Shown here piece after piece: positions 21,780 through 35,073 of a DNA stretch of 64,000 nucleotides (the stretch's first letter is position 1; the number at the start of each line of letters is the position of its first letter). A program made the position numbers and the translations under genes. This DNA comes from Chimonanthus salicifolius (lineage: Eukaryota; Streptophyta; Magnoliopsida; Laurales; Calycanthaceae). Under the pieces are notes generated by a model. That model did not search any database, was not told the origin of the DNA, and was given only the letters and a program-made list of their open reading frames with translations. Location: positions 57,642,080 to 57,706,079 of the forward strand of contig CM023538.1 of the NCBI GenBank assembly GCA_013350335.1. Reading direction: 5' to 3'.

Positions 21780-22850
21780 CCAAACATCTTTTCTTATTCT
21801 ACCCTCATATTGAAAGAAAAGTTCACCTGTTAGCTTCCCAAGTGGGCCATTGATTGCGACCACACATGCAAACCATGTGTTGGAGGGTCCCATCTATTAT
21901 TACATAATTCCACAGTGATAATATGTCAAGTGGTCCACAACTTCACATCCGTATCAAATGATTTTCCTACAATATTTCATGAATATTTCTTGTTAATTAC
22001 TTTTCAATTCCATTACATTTTAAACATTTTAAAAAAAAAATTATGTACTTGGAAGCCCTTAAGAAATGTGAATAAATTCTATGAAAAATAATATCTCGTC
22101 GTCAGGGGTTAAAGGCGATATTAATATATGGGCTAATATATGATTGATAATTTTTCTCTTTTCAGATTTTTATTTTTATTTTTCAAAAATTCAGAAAAAT
22201 AAAGGAAATGATGACTTTGATACTAATCTAAGAAACCTTTGATAATGCAGCCTTCAAATTAATGATTATCAGTGTGAAATTGGAGAATAAGATTATATGT
22301 GAAATGTGTTGAATTTTTCAATGGACATCGATATAAATTTTTTAAAATCAAAGTGATGTGGCTACTAAGTGTATTCAAATGATATGATAAATTGGATGCA
22401 TTTTACTGATAAAAGTAAAGGCTTCTTGAATTAACAATAAATCTGAGATATTTTTAATGATTTTCCGTTAAATTTTACTGATTTTTATTTTTTTTAGGAT
22501 AATGTTTTTTGAGGAAAACATTTGACATTTCTCAGTGCTCGTAGGAGTATGATTTTATTTTTCTTTCATGGGTCATGTTGCACTCGACTTTCATAAAGGG
22601 TTAAAACTTTAAAAATAAATCAATCCAAATGATAGACACGACATTTTATAAATCACAGGATTCGATAAATTCAATTTTTAGGCTGAAATCTCAACTCATA
22701 CATCAACAATAGTAGATATGTACGACTGATACAATACCGATCAATCGATATTATCACCTAAACCTGTAACTATAAAAAGGAGAAATATGATTTCATCTCA
22801 AAGATGTGCCCATGTAGATTTGAGTTCACACATAATAATCATAATAAGGG
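21780..22850. repeat. Dispersed repeat R2, long copy (partner of 25690-26758 and 30769-30815)
   Basis: Colinear with 25690-26758; shared runs include GTGGTCCACAACTTCACATC and AAAGGCTTCTTGAATTAACA. The end of the match (AAGATGTGCCCATGTAGA) continues in the partner only after the LTR nest 26759-30768, which confirms that nest as an insertion. Confidence 0.85.
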
Positions 22851-23084
22851 GTCAAGATATCGGTCGATACGTTCAGCACCGTATTATATCGGCTCATACA
22901 TATTGTGTCGGCTGTACAAAGTATTTCTCGGCCAATATGGCCGATATAACGGCTATATATATCGGTCAGATGTCAGCCGATACTCAAAATATCGGTCATT
23001 TTTTTTAAAAAAAAAAATCTAAACGGTGGTGGGCTCGAGTTGATATTTCGGCCAATATCGAACCCATATGACCCAGACATCAGC

Positions 23085-23124
<40 letters not shown>

Positions 23125-23125
23125 C
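22846..23125. mobile_element. Palindrome-rich element related to the ATCGGCCGAT family, degenerate, with (TA)n
   Basis: Begins AAGGGGTCAAGATATCGG, resembling the family's left end, and has several ATCGGTC/GGCCGATAT motifs. It runs into a (TA)n tract at about 23087-23121. No right terminus or target duplication could be identified. Confidence 0.5.
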
Positions 23126-23221
23126 TTATTTTCATGAATTTATGTTGTGCACATTACGTAATGAATGATTATATTCTCAATGTTGCTTTAGATTATTACC
23201 AGAACTTAGATATTAAAAAAA

Positions 23222-23440
23222 CTTAGGGTACTTGGTGCTTCTCCTCCATCAGGCAAACTGTCGATGCCCAACTCTGTTCTAGTTGCCGAGATGCGATCGA
23301 GCCTCATATTGATTTTCTTGATCCCCTCTGATACTTCACGTAGGGCCTTCAATTGGTTGCATTTTCCTTCACACTTAGTTACAGAGCAAACGAATCCACA
23401 GCTGGTTCTTAGATGTCGTTGCTGATATTCACGTAGGACG
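23222..23440 (-). pseudogene. NLR coiled-coil domain relic
   Basis: One open minus-strand frame of about 73 codons reads like the end of the Rx-type coiled coil of CC-NLR proteins: CGFVCSVTKCEGKCNQLK, then ALREVSEGIKKINMRLDRIS, then ATRTELGI, corresponding to the linker before the NB-ARC domain. No P-loop follows before the frame loses similarity. It is on the same strand as the truncated NLR relics at 4.7 and 39.5 kb, which lack exactly this part, but lies 17 kb from either. Assignment is by pattern only. Confidence 0.5.
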
Positions 23441-25689
23441 GCAGGCTTTTTGTTTTAAATTTAAGGCTTAAACATGAGTCGAGTTAAGTTGAGTTTTGAT
23501 AAATCTAATCTATAACCCAACTTCAAAAACTTATTGAATCTACAATAAAAGGAAAAAACTCTTCAACGTATGTCTGCACAGATTCCTTCACAGTACTACT
23601 TTTGCTAAAAAGTAGCCAAAGTTGTTATGGTGTCTGTAAAGTTGGTTTCATTTCCTCCATTAAATCCACAATGCAAATGCCATGAAATGACAATAAGCTC
23701 AGATTTCAACGTGTCTTCTCTGCCGACTATTTGGAATTCACACGGCATGCATTATGAGGATGGCGCCGGCGTGTAGGGCTCACATGGGCAGAGAGTTATA
23801 ATGCATAAGAAACACGGCATCTTGAAAGAAAATCTTCCTCAAGTTCACACGGTAGAGCTGTTTATAGGGCTGCGTTTGGATGGGAGTAAAGAGGGGTGGG
23901 GTGAGGGGTAAGGGGTAAGGGGTAAGGGGTTGTCCCTTTTACCTTTTTGATACTTTTTTGATAAGGGTGGACGGAGCGTAAAAAGTTTAAATTTGATTGT
24001 TTCTCCTTTTTTTTATAGGGGTGTTCATGAAATTCTTGTCCCACTACTCTTTTCATCTCTTTTTATCTCATTTTATCTCTCTTTATATTTGTAGAGTAAA
24101 AATATTTTAAAATATTTTTAACTGATAAATATTATATAATAATTATGTCTTATAATTTTTTTATTCCATAAATTTAGTAAAAATTATTAATTCGAATAAA
24201 TTCTCTTCACCCATCTTTATCCCTCTAAATCGTCTTTATCCTTTTTTACCCTTCTTTACCTCTATTTGCACCTATTACTCTTCTTTATCTCTTTAAACCC
24301 TCTTTTTTTTATCCCTATAAACCCTCTTTATCCCAAATGATAGGAATGTGATAAATTGTATAGATTTTTCAATCTAATATTTTTTATTTTTTATTGAGTC
24401 GAGTAGTATCAAAAAATCCAATAAAAAAGATAAATGTATGCACTATTATATTTGAAATTAATGAACAACTTAGATTTTTAAAAGGTGAACTTTATATATC
24501 TCAAATCATCTTTACCTATCATTCATCCTCAATTAAAGTGATTTTAAGTGATTTATATATTTAATTATTTTCATTTTCAATCTAATTAAAATGTTTTTTA
24601 TAATATATTAAAAATAACATTAATTGTAATCTTCATGGTTTCTATGAAGAAAAAGAAGTTAGACAGAATAGTTCAAAAAGAGAGGACAAAATAGCATTAA
24701 AGAGGTACCCCACGAACGGTTCAAACTTCTTTTTTCTCATTTTTGGTTCTGTTTAAGTAGCGTGTTTTACTCTCTTTTTTTCCACATCCTTGACACCATT
24801 TCACACCCGCAAAAGTCATGTGGTGATCCACTCTCCACAGTGGAAGCAAGAATCAAGATGATACGTTGAGATGCACCTTTTTTTAAGGATTTAAAAAGGG
24901 TGCCCATATAGACACCCCTGAAATTTGCGAGTAGACACAGAATTATAAAATTTTACTGAAAATTACTATTTTGTCCTTTCTGCGCGAAATCGTGCGATCG
25001 ATTCCGCAGTCCATTTTGCTTCGATCGATCGATCGTGCTATTGATTCACGATTCACGTGAATACGAGCTAAGGAGTTTCCTGACGATCGATCGATCGATT
25101 GATGCTTAAATGATGTGCTACAGTAACTACATTATTTAAATTAAAAAAATTCTTTTAAAACTTTAAAATTATTTTTTAAAACTTTAACGTTATTTTTTAA
25201 GCACTGTGTATTTTCAAAATGTCTCAAATTAAATATCCGGACTAATTACGATAACATGATAAAAATACTTTAAAACTTCAAGGTCTTTTAACACTCCTAA
25301 ATGTATTTTCGGCACAGCTTAGGGATGTCCTTATTTGTAAAACAGTCTGTTTTAATCATTTGGGATTAATTTCCCTACTATTACCTTTAAATTACCAAAT
25401 AAGGATAATGAGGAGTATTATTCCATTATTGTAACAGGGGCCAATCTCAGTACAGATGTATTGTATTTACCGTTGCTCAATGAAGAACGCTTCGATAAGC
25501 TCCATGGTCTCTTATGATCCACCTCTTTAAAAGAAATTTCCAAATTTGTCCTTATTTTTCTCCTCCACTCTATTTTCCATTTTTTTAAAGGACAAATGTA
25601 GAATTTTTTTTAAATAAGTGTACTATAAAAAAAAATATAAGTGCAAAAATCTCTTCCCTTAATTTATTCCTGACTCCCATTGACCCAAA
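23441..25689. other. Gene-free, AT-rich, with repeat fragments
   Basis: Contains a possible MITE at about 23870-24340 (TTTGGATGGGAGTAAAGAGG at one end and the partly inverted CCCTCTTTATCCCAAATG at the other). It also has a GGTGCCCATATAGACAC end like the GACACGGG MITEs at 24899, and GATCGATCGATC repeats near 25020-25100. No coding similarity was recognised. Confidence 0.4.
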
Positions 25690-26758
25690 CATCTTTTGTT
25701 ATTCTACCACCGTATTGAAAGAAAAGTTCAGATGTTAGCTTTCCAAGTGGGCCATTGATTGTAACTATACACGCAATTGCAAACCTATGTGTTGGACTAA
25801 CATAAGGAGATAACTTTAAGCATCGTTACGTCTGTGACTTCAAATTTGTATCCTTTTGAGGTCAATAGTGGAGGGTCCCATCTATTATTACATGATTCCA
25901 CAGTGATAATCTGTCAAGTGGTCCACAACTTCACATCTGCATCAAATGATTTTCCTACAATATTTCATGAATATTTCTTGTTAATTACTTTTCAATTCCA
26001 TTACATTTTAAACATTTTTAAAAAAATTATGTACTTGGAAGCCCTTAAGAAATGTGAATAAAGTCTATGAAAAATAATATCTCGTCGTCGTCAGAAGTTA
26101 AAGGCGATATTAATATATGGGCTAATATATGATTGATAATTTTTCTCTATTCAGATTTTTATTTTTCAAAAATTCAGAAAAATAAAGAAAATTATGACTT
26201 TGATACTAATCTAAGAAACCTTTGATAATGCAGCCTTCAAATTAATGATTGTCAGTGTGAAATTGGAGAATAAGATTATATGTGAAATGTGTTGAATTTT
26301 TCAATGGACATCTTCATAATTTTTTAAAAATCAATGTGACTTGGCTACTAAGTGTATTCAAATGATATGATAAATTGGATGCATTTTACTGATAAAAGTA
26401 AAGGCTTCTTGAATTAACAATAAATCTGAGATATTTTTATTGATTTTCCGTTAAATTTTACCGACTTTTATTTTTTTTAGGATAATGTTTTTTGAGGAAA
26501 ACATTTGATATTTCTCAGTGCTCTTAGGAGTATTTTTCTTTCATGGGCCATGTTGCACTCGACTTTCATAAAGGTTAAAACCTTAAAAATAAATTTATCC
26601 AAACAATAGGGACAACATTTTATATATCATAGGATTCGATAAATTCAAATTTTAAGTAATTAATCATAGGTTGAATTTAAAAAAAATCAAAAAGCCGATA
26701 TTTGGCCTATATATCTCGGCGAGATATTGGCCAATATTTGACTTCGAACTCTAAGATG
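25690..26758. repeat. Dispersed repeat R2, second long copy, interrupted by LTR nest
   Basis: Direct repeat of 21780-22850, about 3.9 kb apart. It includes a small ATCGG-type MITE fragment near 26695-26745. The match resumes at 30769. Confidence 0.85.
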
Positions 26759-29700
26759 TGTAACACCCCGTCCCGTTACGGGGCGTTATCTCCGAAAAAA
26801 CCTCAGAAAGTTACAAAAGACAGATATCGGGTACAAGAAGAGCAACATTTTTTTTTTTTTTTTTGAAACAAGGTGACTACTTCCCGTCCAACAGTCCACA
26901 AGTTCACAACTAGAACAAACACAACGAACCACAAATGTAACTGATCAACAGGTTATACAGTCATCCAAACAAACATGTAATTGAAACTATATAACTAAAG
27001 CTCTCAAACATCACACAAAGCATAAACATAAGTTTTTATGCTCTACTACTCCTCTCCTGGTACTTGCTCAAGGGGCCCTCCTGGCCCCTCTGCGATCGGG
27101 GCACCTAAAAGGTAAGGGATGAGCAAAATAGCTCAGCGAAAGAACATATCATATTTTAACAAGATAGATATAGATCACAATGAAATGGCAGTAAATATCA
27201 CAAGTGAATAAAACATCCATGTCTACCATAATCAATTAATATATTAACCAATATTCCATTAACCAAATCCAAGAGATCATCCCCATAGTCCACGTCAGTT
27301 CCTCCAACAAACCCCTGTCTCCCTACCAGTATCATCGGGAGACTAAAGAATACACAATGCCTCACCTACACAAGTCATGTCGGAAACCACCTCGACCACG
27401 CTCGAGGGAACCAAACTCTAGGGCAGGCACCTCGACCGCCGGAACACAACGGGGAAACCCACATCCCCTATGGGGTTTCGACCACCGGAGTGTAAAGGGG
27501 AAGTCCTCCCAACCACCAAGCTCACCTCATCATCATAAATGTATACACATAACCAAAACCTCCCATGCATGCACATAGTATCATGATCATGTATGACAAC
27601 ACAAACATGTCCTGACATAGCATCAATATCAACAACATGCATCCTCATGAGTTTAACGACGCATAACAATGCTTAGGCTCATACTTCTATATCCAACATA
27701 CGATTACATTTACATCTTATGCATGAACACACAATGAATCACAACATCTTCCAACTATCGTGGTCACATCCATCATAATGACATATATGTGTTATGATTA
27801 ATCACAAACATGTTTTCAACAACCTTCAAGCATCAATAATCATTCATTCAATCAAATTTTCCATTAACCACATACAATTGACATGGGCGGACCCGAACGG
27901 ATCCCTTTCTACATATTCATTTCAATAGTTCCCTTACCGAGTGTCTTAATAAATGAAAGGGTCCCATTCAGGTCACTCGATGTCCAAGATTATAGGTTAA
28001 GAATGCGAATGCATGCTAAAACAGTGATAGGTCCCCTCACCGCGTGTGTAGAGTCGAAAGTCCAAAGCGAGCAAGCGACTTGTTTGGGTTGAAGGGAGTT
28101 CAGTCTGTAGAAACAAGGAAGAACGGATAAGCAATTAAGACAAAACGGGTCAAAAAGAGGCCGGGGAGAAAACGGGCCTAAAACTGGGCCGGGTCTAAAA
28201 ATGGGCTGGGCTTGAAAAAGGGTTTTGAAAAAGGGTCGGTCTGGAAACTGAGCCAAGGAGGATTGGGCCGAAGACATGGGCCGGACTGGGTCTGGGCCTG
28301 GTCGGGTCTGGGCCAGTGGGCCGAGTAGCTAGGCTGCCACTCCAGCCCAAGGGCCGGGTTGGCTCGGCATCAAAACTCTACTGAGTCGACTCGGCCGAGT
28401 CGGAGGGGAAGGGGAAAAACCAGGAAAAAGGGGGAAAAAGAGGGAAAAAGAAAGGAATCCACGGAAAAGCAAAGGAGAAGAAGAAAATGAAAGAGGAGAA
28501 CCGAGAAAACCCTTAAATCGAAGAAGGGAAAAGAGGAAATAGGGGGGAAAAAACGAAGGGGGGCAGTCGGAGGTAGAGAAGGAGGAGAAGGAGAAACCGA
28601 GGGAGAGAGAAGTAGAAGGGGAGAAGCTTACCGGCGTCGGGAGGAGGAGGAGGAGGAATGATGAGTGCAAAATAAATACATATTTTACTCCTAGTTTATT
28701 ATTGTTAATACCTCATTTTATTTAATTTTATCTAATTAGTATAATTTTGTGTTTTGCAGGTTTAATAGTGAGGATGACAGAAAAATGCTTAAATATAAAG
28801 CCTGGGCCCATTATGAGTTATTTTGGACCTTAAGCCCAATTATTGAGCCCATTAAGAAAAGCCCATGAAGAAATCCGCATGTGTGAATACTATATTCATT
28901 ATCTCAAGAGGAAATTCGAAATTTAGAAGTCAATATAAGAGGATTTTCGAATTTGGCAAGTGGATTAAGGAAAGAGAAAGAAAATAAGGAAGGGAGAAAA
29001 ATAAGGAAGGTTTGACACATGTTTGGTATTTTGGTCGTAAATTTCTACTCTGATATCCGATTAGTTGATTCTTTTTGCGTTGGAAAGAAGACTTCAAGAG
29101 CTACAACTTTGTAGTTTATGACTTTTCCTGATTCAGAAGTTAAAAGGGTCAAAACTGAGCTGCAAGATGGTGCATGTGTAAAAAACGGGATTCTGCACCC
29201 ACTTTCCTTATACAAATTTAGCTCCTTGCCTCTTTTAAGTCATTCCATATTTAGGACAAATCAAATCCGCCCTCCATGTGTCCCTTGCTTTATTTAAATC
29301 TTTGAATCCAATCCATTCATTCCACCTCCTTTCATCTATAAATACTAGCCCTCTCCCATTGAGAAAACTGAACTTGGGCATTGAAGCAAAGGAGAGGAGA
29401 GGAAGAAGAGGAGGAGAAAGACTGTGGGATTTTCAATCCACATTGGGTTCTAAGGTTGGTGGATTTTGATTTCCATTGTATTTTTCTTATGTCTTTATTC
29501 CAAAATTTCAATGCATTATAATTCTTAATTCCAAATTTTATTAATAATCAAAAGGCAGAAAAACCCTTAGAAATATGGTTTTCCACTTATTTATTTTTGT
29601 ATGATGAAAGTTTGATTTTATTTTAATTCTTTTTATGGATTTATGTTAGAGATTATTTTAAGTTGTTCAATGAAAGCAGAAAAAATCTTTAGGATAAATA

Positions 29701-30768
29701 GAACTTGATTTTTTCAGTCTAAGGCTCTTTTTAAGAGCAGAAAAACTTTTAGATTCGAAATTGCAAGTTTAAATTTTATTTAGCCTAAGGCCGGATTTGA
29801 ATTTTCTTATTTTAATTGATTTCATAAATTTCATAATGAGGATTTTAATAGATGAAGAATTTGAGTATATGATAAATAATAAATGTGAGCTCCGTATTCT
29901 AGGCCTTGATATTATTTTTAAAATATGGAAATTAAACCCTCCATAATTCTTTGACCCAGTTCCACTGTAAATATGTACAGAGGTAGTTTAGGTGTCTTTA
30001 ATTTTATTTTTATTTATAAAAACTCAAATCTTTGAAATTGATGAACTAGGTTGGAAATAATTTAATTGCATCTTAATTCTGTATTTTAAATTAAATGGAG
30101 ATTGTTTATATTTTTATATTAATGCCACCATTTTAATTAAAATTAGTTAAATTGTTAGATTCTATGTTTAAATCTAGAATGTTTCTAAATTAAGATTAAA
30201 ACTCATAGATTAGATAAATTATTTCATATTTATGATTTATCTCCATATTTCTCAAAGTTCTTAAAATATCTAATTCAATGGTGTATTTTCATGGATATAT
30301 TTTCCTAAGTTCCGATGGGTTCGACCTCGCACTTAATCGCTATACTATCTAAATGGTTCGTGCGCTTGCGAGTTATAAATTTAAAATTTGCACAACAAGG
30401 AAGAAGAAGAAGAAGCAGCGTTTGGGGCAACGGCGACACTGTAGCGAGAGCGGCTACAGTGTTGTGGAAAAAGGGCTTTAAAAAAGGTTAGGGTTTAAAA
30501 AACTATTCAGAAGAGAAAGGAAAACTTGAAGAAAGAAACCAGAAGATCTCGGGGGAGAAAATGTGTGACTTTTGAACAAGTTTTCATGACAAACACGCAA
30601 TAATTATAAAATTACCAAAATGCTTCTTCGAGTTCCCGAACTCGAAAACAGGTAAACTGGGCCCACCATGGCGCCCACACTCTCTTCACTAATACCAAGG
30701 TCTCTAAAACAACTCAGAGATCCGAAAATCTCTTCAGAAAATTAGGAAAATCAGGACGGGTCATTACA
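26759..30768 (-). mobile_element. Solo LTR (about 2.27 kb without its nested insert)
   Basis: On the minus strand it begins TGTAATGACCCGTCCTG and ends CGGGGTGTTACA; on the plus strand it begins TGTAACACCCCGTCCCG. The flanking target duplication is AGATG (26754-26758 and 30769-30773), and the flanks rejoin the R2 repeat. No protein domains or second LTR are inside, so it is a solo LTR, split by the element at 28659-30397. The ends resemble Tekay/Del-type gypsy LTRs (inferred). Confidence 0.85.
28659..30397 (+). mobile_element. Solo LTR (1739 bp) nested in the 26759-30768 LTR
   Basis: Starts TGATGAGTGCAAAA and ends TTTGCACAACA, flanked by AGGAA (28654-28658 and 30398-30402). It has a TATA box (CTATAAATACTAG) near 29337 and a C-rich U5-like stretch (GGGTTCGACCTCGCAC) near 30318. 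No internal domain is present. The terminal style is known from plant gypsy elements; the lineage is not assigned. Confidence 0.85.
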
Positions 30769-31037
30769 AGATGTGCCCAAGTAGACTTGAGTTCACTCCT
30801 AATAATAACTTGTAAGTAAAATTAAAGAAGCTCCGAATATTTATCATAATCACTTTCAAGGTAAATTAGTGGTGGAGAGTCACCTGATAAAAGCTATCAA
30901 ATGGGCTCATGTAAAGAACCCTCCATGCAATCAGATCCTTCTATTTGATTAGAGCTCAGGCCCATAAGAAAAGCTCATTTAAAAATATCGGATTATATTG
31001 ATGCTCAGCCCCGAAGCCCAATATCTAGTCGAAAAAT

Positions 31038-31068
31038 CTCATATATATATATATATATATACATATAT

Positions 31069-31101
<33 letters not shown>

Positions 31102-31210
31102 CATACATATACATACATATACATACATATATATACATACATATACATACATATATATATATATATATGTACATACACATATATACATACATATACATAT
31201 ATATATACAT

Positions 31211-31240
<30 letters not shown>
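31038..31240. repeat. AT/ACATAT microsatellite
   Basis: About 200 bp of alternating TA and CATA units. Open frames across it are low-complexity artefacts. Confidence 0.95.
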
Positions 31241-31241
<1 letters not shown>

Positions 31242-32201
31242 TTTAAATAAATATAAAAAATAAAATGTAGAAATTAAAAGTACATTTATGAGATAAGAGT
31301 GTATTAAATTTTAATTCAAAATTCAATTTATAACTACTTTATGTTAATAGTTGAAATTACTAAATTTCCTTAAAAAAATTTAAGGATACCTTATTATTTC
31401 GATCACTTAGAACAAGTGCCTTTAAATTATATTTTAGGTTCAAATTTAATTCAATTGTACTCTATTTCAATGTCTACTGTTGATTTTGCAAATGATTAAC
31501 CTTTTTCCCATTTTCAGGCCTTTTCTGCAGAAGCTGGGTTTTGAATCCAACCCAGACCAAGCCTGACCACACCTATGGTCCAACAAATCATGAAGGGGAG
31601 CAAAAGTTCACTGATATTTTAAAAAAATCAGGACATATTCTCTTCCTTTGCACAGTTTGTTCTAAGGAATATTAAGAATTGGCCCAGTCATATGCTTTAA
31701 AAGGTTGTAACCGTGTTGGGCCAATATGGAATATCACCCGAGATCTCAATCTTGGCGACATTTGGACCCCTAAGTCCAAGTTTGAGTCGGCCCAATTTGC
31801 TATGCTTAAATAACATATACACAAACATTAGCCACAAACCATAACTCAACTTACAAATGTGTGGACACCTCCTTGTAGGGCCGGCCCATCAAGAGTTCCA
31901 CTTTTACCCTGTCCATGACTGACTCCCACTGCCTCCTGTCTCCCCCTTTACCTTTCTCTAAATTGGATCTCTTCTAAATTTGAAAGTGATTCAATCAAAG
32001 TATCAAACTCTTTATTGGTCAGCCCATATGAAAATATATAGAATGCACAGCTAAAACTGTTTGTGACTGATCATCATTTGATGTTAATTTATAACTATAT
32101 TAGTAATGGATTCAATTGGGCATAAGGAAGGCCTAAGGTCTGGACCTGAACTGAATTTAACTTGGACTTCCTTTAAGACCCAAAATTGGGGTAGTCCCAG
32201 G

Positions 32202-32726
32202 CTAAGGTTTAAATATCGGCCGATACATATCGTATCGGCCGATATATATCGGTTTTTTTTAAACCGAATAATATCGGCCGATACGATAAGTATCGGCCGT
32301 ACATACCGAATATCGGTCACAATATCGGCCGATATTCATAAATATCGGTATTTTAAAAAAAAAAAAATTTTAAAACACCGGTACGGTTTTTCGCGGTTTT
32401 TACACGGTTTTTCGCTGTTTTTCGCAGTTTTTCACGGTTTTCCACGGTTTTCCAGGGTTTACGGTTCTCAGGGGTATTTACGGTTTTTTACGGTTTTCGC
32501 GGTTTTTCGCGGTTTAGTGTTTACGGTTCTCAGGGGTGTTCACGGTTTTTTCCGATTTTTTGCGGTTTTTTGCGGTTTTGTCAAGGTTCATCACGGTTTT
32601 TTGCGGTTTTTTCACGGTTCCGATATCGGAGGAGAGAGAAAATGCCGTTATCGGTATGAGAGATAAAATTATCGGCCGATATATCGTCCGTGTCGCATAT
32701 CGGCCGAGCCGATTTTTTGACCCCTG
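32202..32726. mobile_element. Palindrome-rich hAT MITE (ATCGGCCGAT family), copy 3, with minisatellite
   Basis: Perfect 8-bp target duplication GTCCCAGG (32194-32201 and 32727-32734). Left end CTAAGGTTTAAATATCGGCC, right end TTGACCCCTG. Between the palindrome-rich ends is a tandem array of CGGTTTTTCGCGG-like decamers (about 32378-32620), unique to this copy. Open frames crossing it are low-complexity. Confidence 0.88.
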
Positions 32727-34556
32727 GTCCCAGGTCCAGGCCAGCTTAGCACCAAATTCTGGGCCTATTTTTGAAGTATTGAGTTGGTCACTTGGCCCTA
32801 CTCCAGTTGTGCACCGATATATCTATTTTTTTTTAATAGATAGTTGTGCAAAAGTTTACTAATTTAATATTCTTCGGCTGCAACTAGTTGTATACTAGGA
32901 TCAACATCAAATGAGGTGGAATCAGTTCAAACTTGAAACTCCAATTAGGGTTCACTAATCTTTATTTAAATGTCACTTGAGCACGTTACAATTTCACTAA
33001 ATCAGTTGACTGCGATTATACTAATTGCTAATGACTTTAGGTTTTGATTCAGTAGTTTCATTAAATTAAGTAAGTGAAAAGAGTTGACAAATTTCATGGG
33101 ATCATATTGGGAGTTCGACAAGTTTCCAAATGACGTTTCTAATTAGGTTTTTTTTGGGTCTCGGTTGACTGCATATGAGGAGTGGTTGTTGCTCTTTTTG
33201 TGGTGTCTGGATGGCGTCTTTAAAAGTGGTGTCTGGATGGCGTCTTTCAGAGTTGGAATTCTTAGTGATTTCTTTCTTTTAATTTCATGTTGTGCAGATA
33301 GGGTTGTCAGTTTTCTGAATTGGGGTGGTTTCTTGTGATGTTGGCGTATCTGTATTTTGGTAGGGGTTATATTCTTTTCTCTTCTTCTTCTTCGGTTATC
33401 TTTGGGTCTTAATCTTTTAGATCCATTGATGCCATCCTTTGTATCTTCTTTCCTGTCTTTACCCATTTATTGGCTTTAAAGTTTAAACCCATTCACATTT
33501 GCGGAAATCAATGGTGGGGTTATTTGATAGTCATGAAAGTTAGTAGAGTTTGATAATGCTAACACTTCACTTTTCACATTATAGAAGAAAAATAGAGTTT
33601 ACAATATTTCATTGCAAACTTTAACCTGTACTCGTGATTTTAGATGGTCAAGTGGTCAAATAAGATTTACTTTTTTTTGAAGTCCAAGGTATTCAGTATC
33701 TCACTTAACTAATTCTCGGGCATGTGTAAACCTTTCAATTTGCGCGTGCCTAGTATAAAATAATAGGGTGTAGCCCCTTTTTTTTCAAAAGAGATTTGAT
33801 CCCAAGACTTTTCCAAACAAGAGCAGATTTTTTACTATCAAGTCATCCGCTCATGGTTAGCATTAGAAACTATATGACTAAGTGATATTTTAGAAATCAT
33901 TTATTAGCAAATGTTTTGAAAAACAAACTGATATTTCTAAATGAATAGTCTTTCTTTATATAGGTCAAACAGACAAACAAATATAGAAAAAAAAATTCTA
34001 ATCAAGCTATTTTTGTAGAAATTTTTTCCTAGTGTTTTTAAATAATAAAAGTGAAAACTAAAATATGTCAGACTTGTTTATTACAGCTAGATACTATGCT
34101 AAATTTACATTAAAATTATACTCTTTTATATCTTAATATTTATATGGAAAATTACAATTGATTGACCTTCTAAAAACAAATTAGGATATCAATTAAATTA
34201 CAAGACATAGTAAAAAAGAATATAATTTTATATAATAACTTTCACATTTTCCTGTATTAAAATAATCACCACTTGGGCGATGTTTTTGTCCTAAAATAAA
34301 CAGAGGGAAATGGTGCCTCGTATATAAAATATAGTCAACCTTCTAAGAAATCAAATGAAGAATATCATACCAACAATAAAGAATGATGGTCAACAGTCCA
34401 GTTTCAACAAGGAAAACCAGATGGGTGAAGTTGTTCGATCAGAGGAGAAGCTCTCTTTGTTCCATCTAAGATTCAAACCCAGAATTTGGGAGTTTGCAGA
34501 CATTGGCTCTGTAAAATTTTGAAGCTTATGCTTTCCTGTTTGTATGGCACAAGAAC

Positions 34557-35073
34557 ATGGATAGAAGGCTATACCAGGCTTCATTAGCAGGGGATGTGAA
34601 TTCCTTACTGGAACTGCTTAAAGAAGATGAACTGATTCTCGACAGATCCAAAACAGCTTGTGTTGCAGATACTCCTCTGCACATTGCAGCGATGCGCGGC
34701 CACGCCGACTTTGCGAGAGAAGTTCTACATCGAAAGTCGGAATTTGCCCGTGAATTGAACTCGCAAGGACTCTCCCCACTGCAATTGGCATGTGCAAATG
34801 GTTTTGTCGATATAGTTAGAGATATCTTGACCTTCTTCCCCAGCCTTTCGGTAGCTCGCAATAGAGATGGAAGGAGTGCTTCCATGTAGCAGTCATGCAA
34901 GGTCGAGTTGAGGTGTTGGATGAGTTGATTCGGTTGAAACCCGAGTCGATTCGGGAGTTGACGAATGGCCCTGAAGATGTTGGTGAGATTGGATGGTGAT
35001 GTTGAATTTGTGAACCACAAAGATGATGATGGCAATACCATCCTCCATTTGCTACGGCCTTTAAGCATCTCCA
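34557..35073 (+). pseudogene. BDA1-like ankyrin gene, first exon, broken
   Basis: Starts at an ATG with the family N-terminus (MDRRLYQASLAGDVNSLLEL) and ankyrin cores TPLHIAAMRGHADFAREVL and SPLQLACANGFVDIVRDIL. A one-base frameshift at about 34880 moves the next repeat (HVAVMQGRVEVLDELIRLK) into another frame. An internal deletion near 34965 removes most of one repeat, and a further base is missing near 35052. Ankyrin similarity ends at AAGCAT, where repeat block A begins. BDA1-like proteins are ankyrin membrane proteins linked to immunity in Arabidopsis; here it is a remnant. The matching C-terminal exon is at 42485. Confidence 0.8.

Larger units (their letters stand above)
20225..23221. 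other. Gene-free region upstream of the ankyrin gene
   Basis: Contains the presumed promoter of the minus-strand ankyrin gene (just above 20225), SINEs, a palindrome-rich hAT MITE and duplicated non-coding segments listed separately. No reading frame with recognisable similarity was seen. Confidence 0.55.
30774..34556. other. Gene-free region before the BDA1-like exon
   Basis: Holds the end of R2 (to about 30815), the microsatellite and a hAT MITE. A small tandem duplication near 33190-33245 has two copies of GTGGTGTCTGGATGGCGTCT. No recognisable gene. Confidence 0.5.

Noticed and set aside
28329..28670. 113-codon Ser/Pro/Phe-rich frame
   Set aside because: Translation of a purine-rich tract inside a solo LTR.
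30998..31246. Open frames on both strands across the TA/CATA tract
   Set aside because: Pure microsatellite translation (alternating Tyr/Ile/Thr/His); no coding signal.
32106..32862. 186- and 108-codon frames rich in Phe/Arg/Gly
   Set aside because: They are translations of the CGGTTTTTCG minisatellite inside a hAT MITE.
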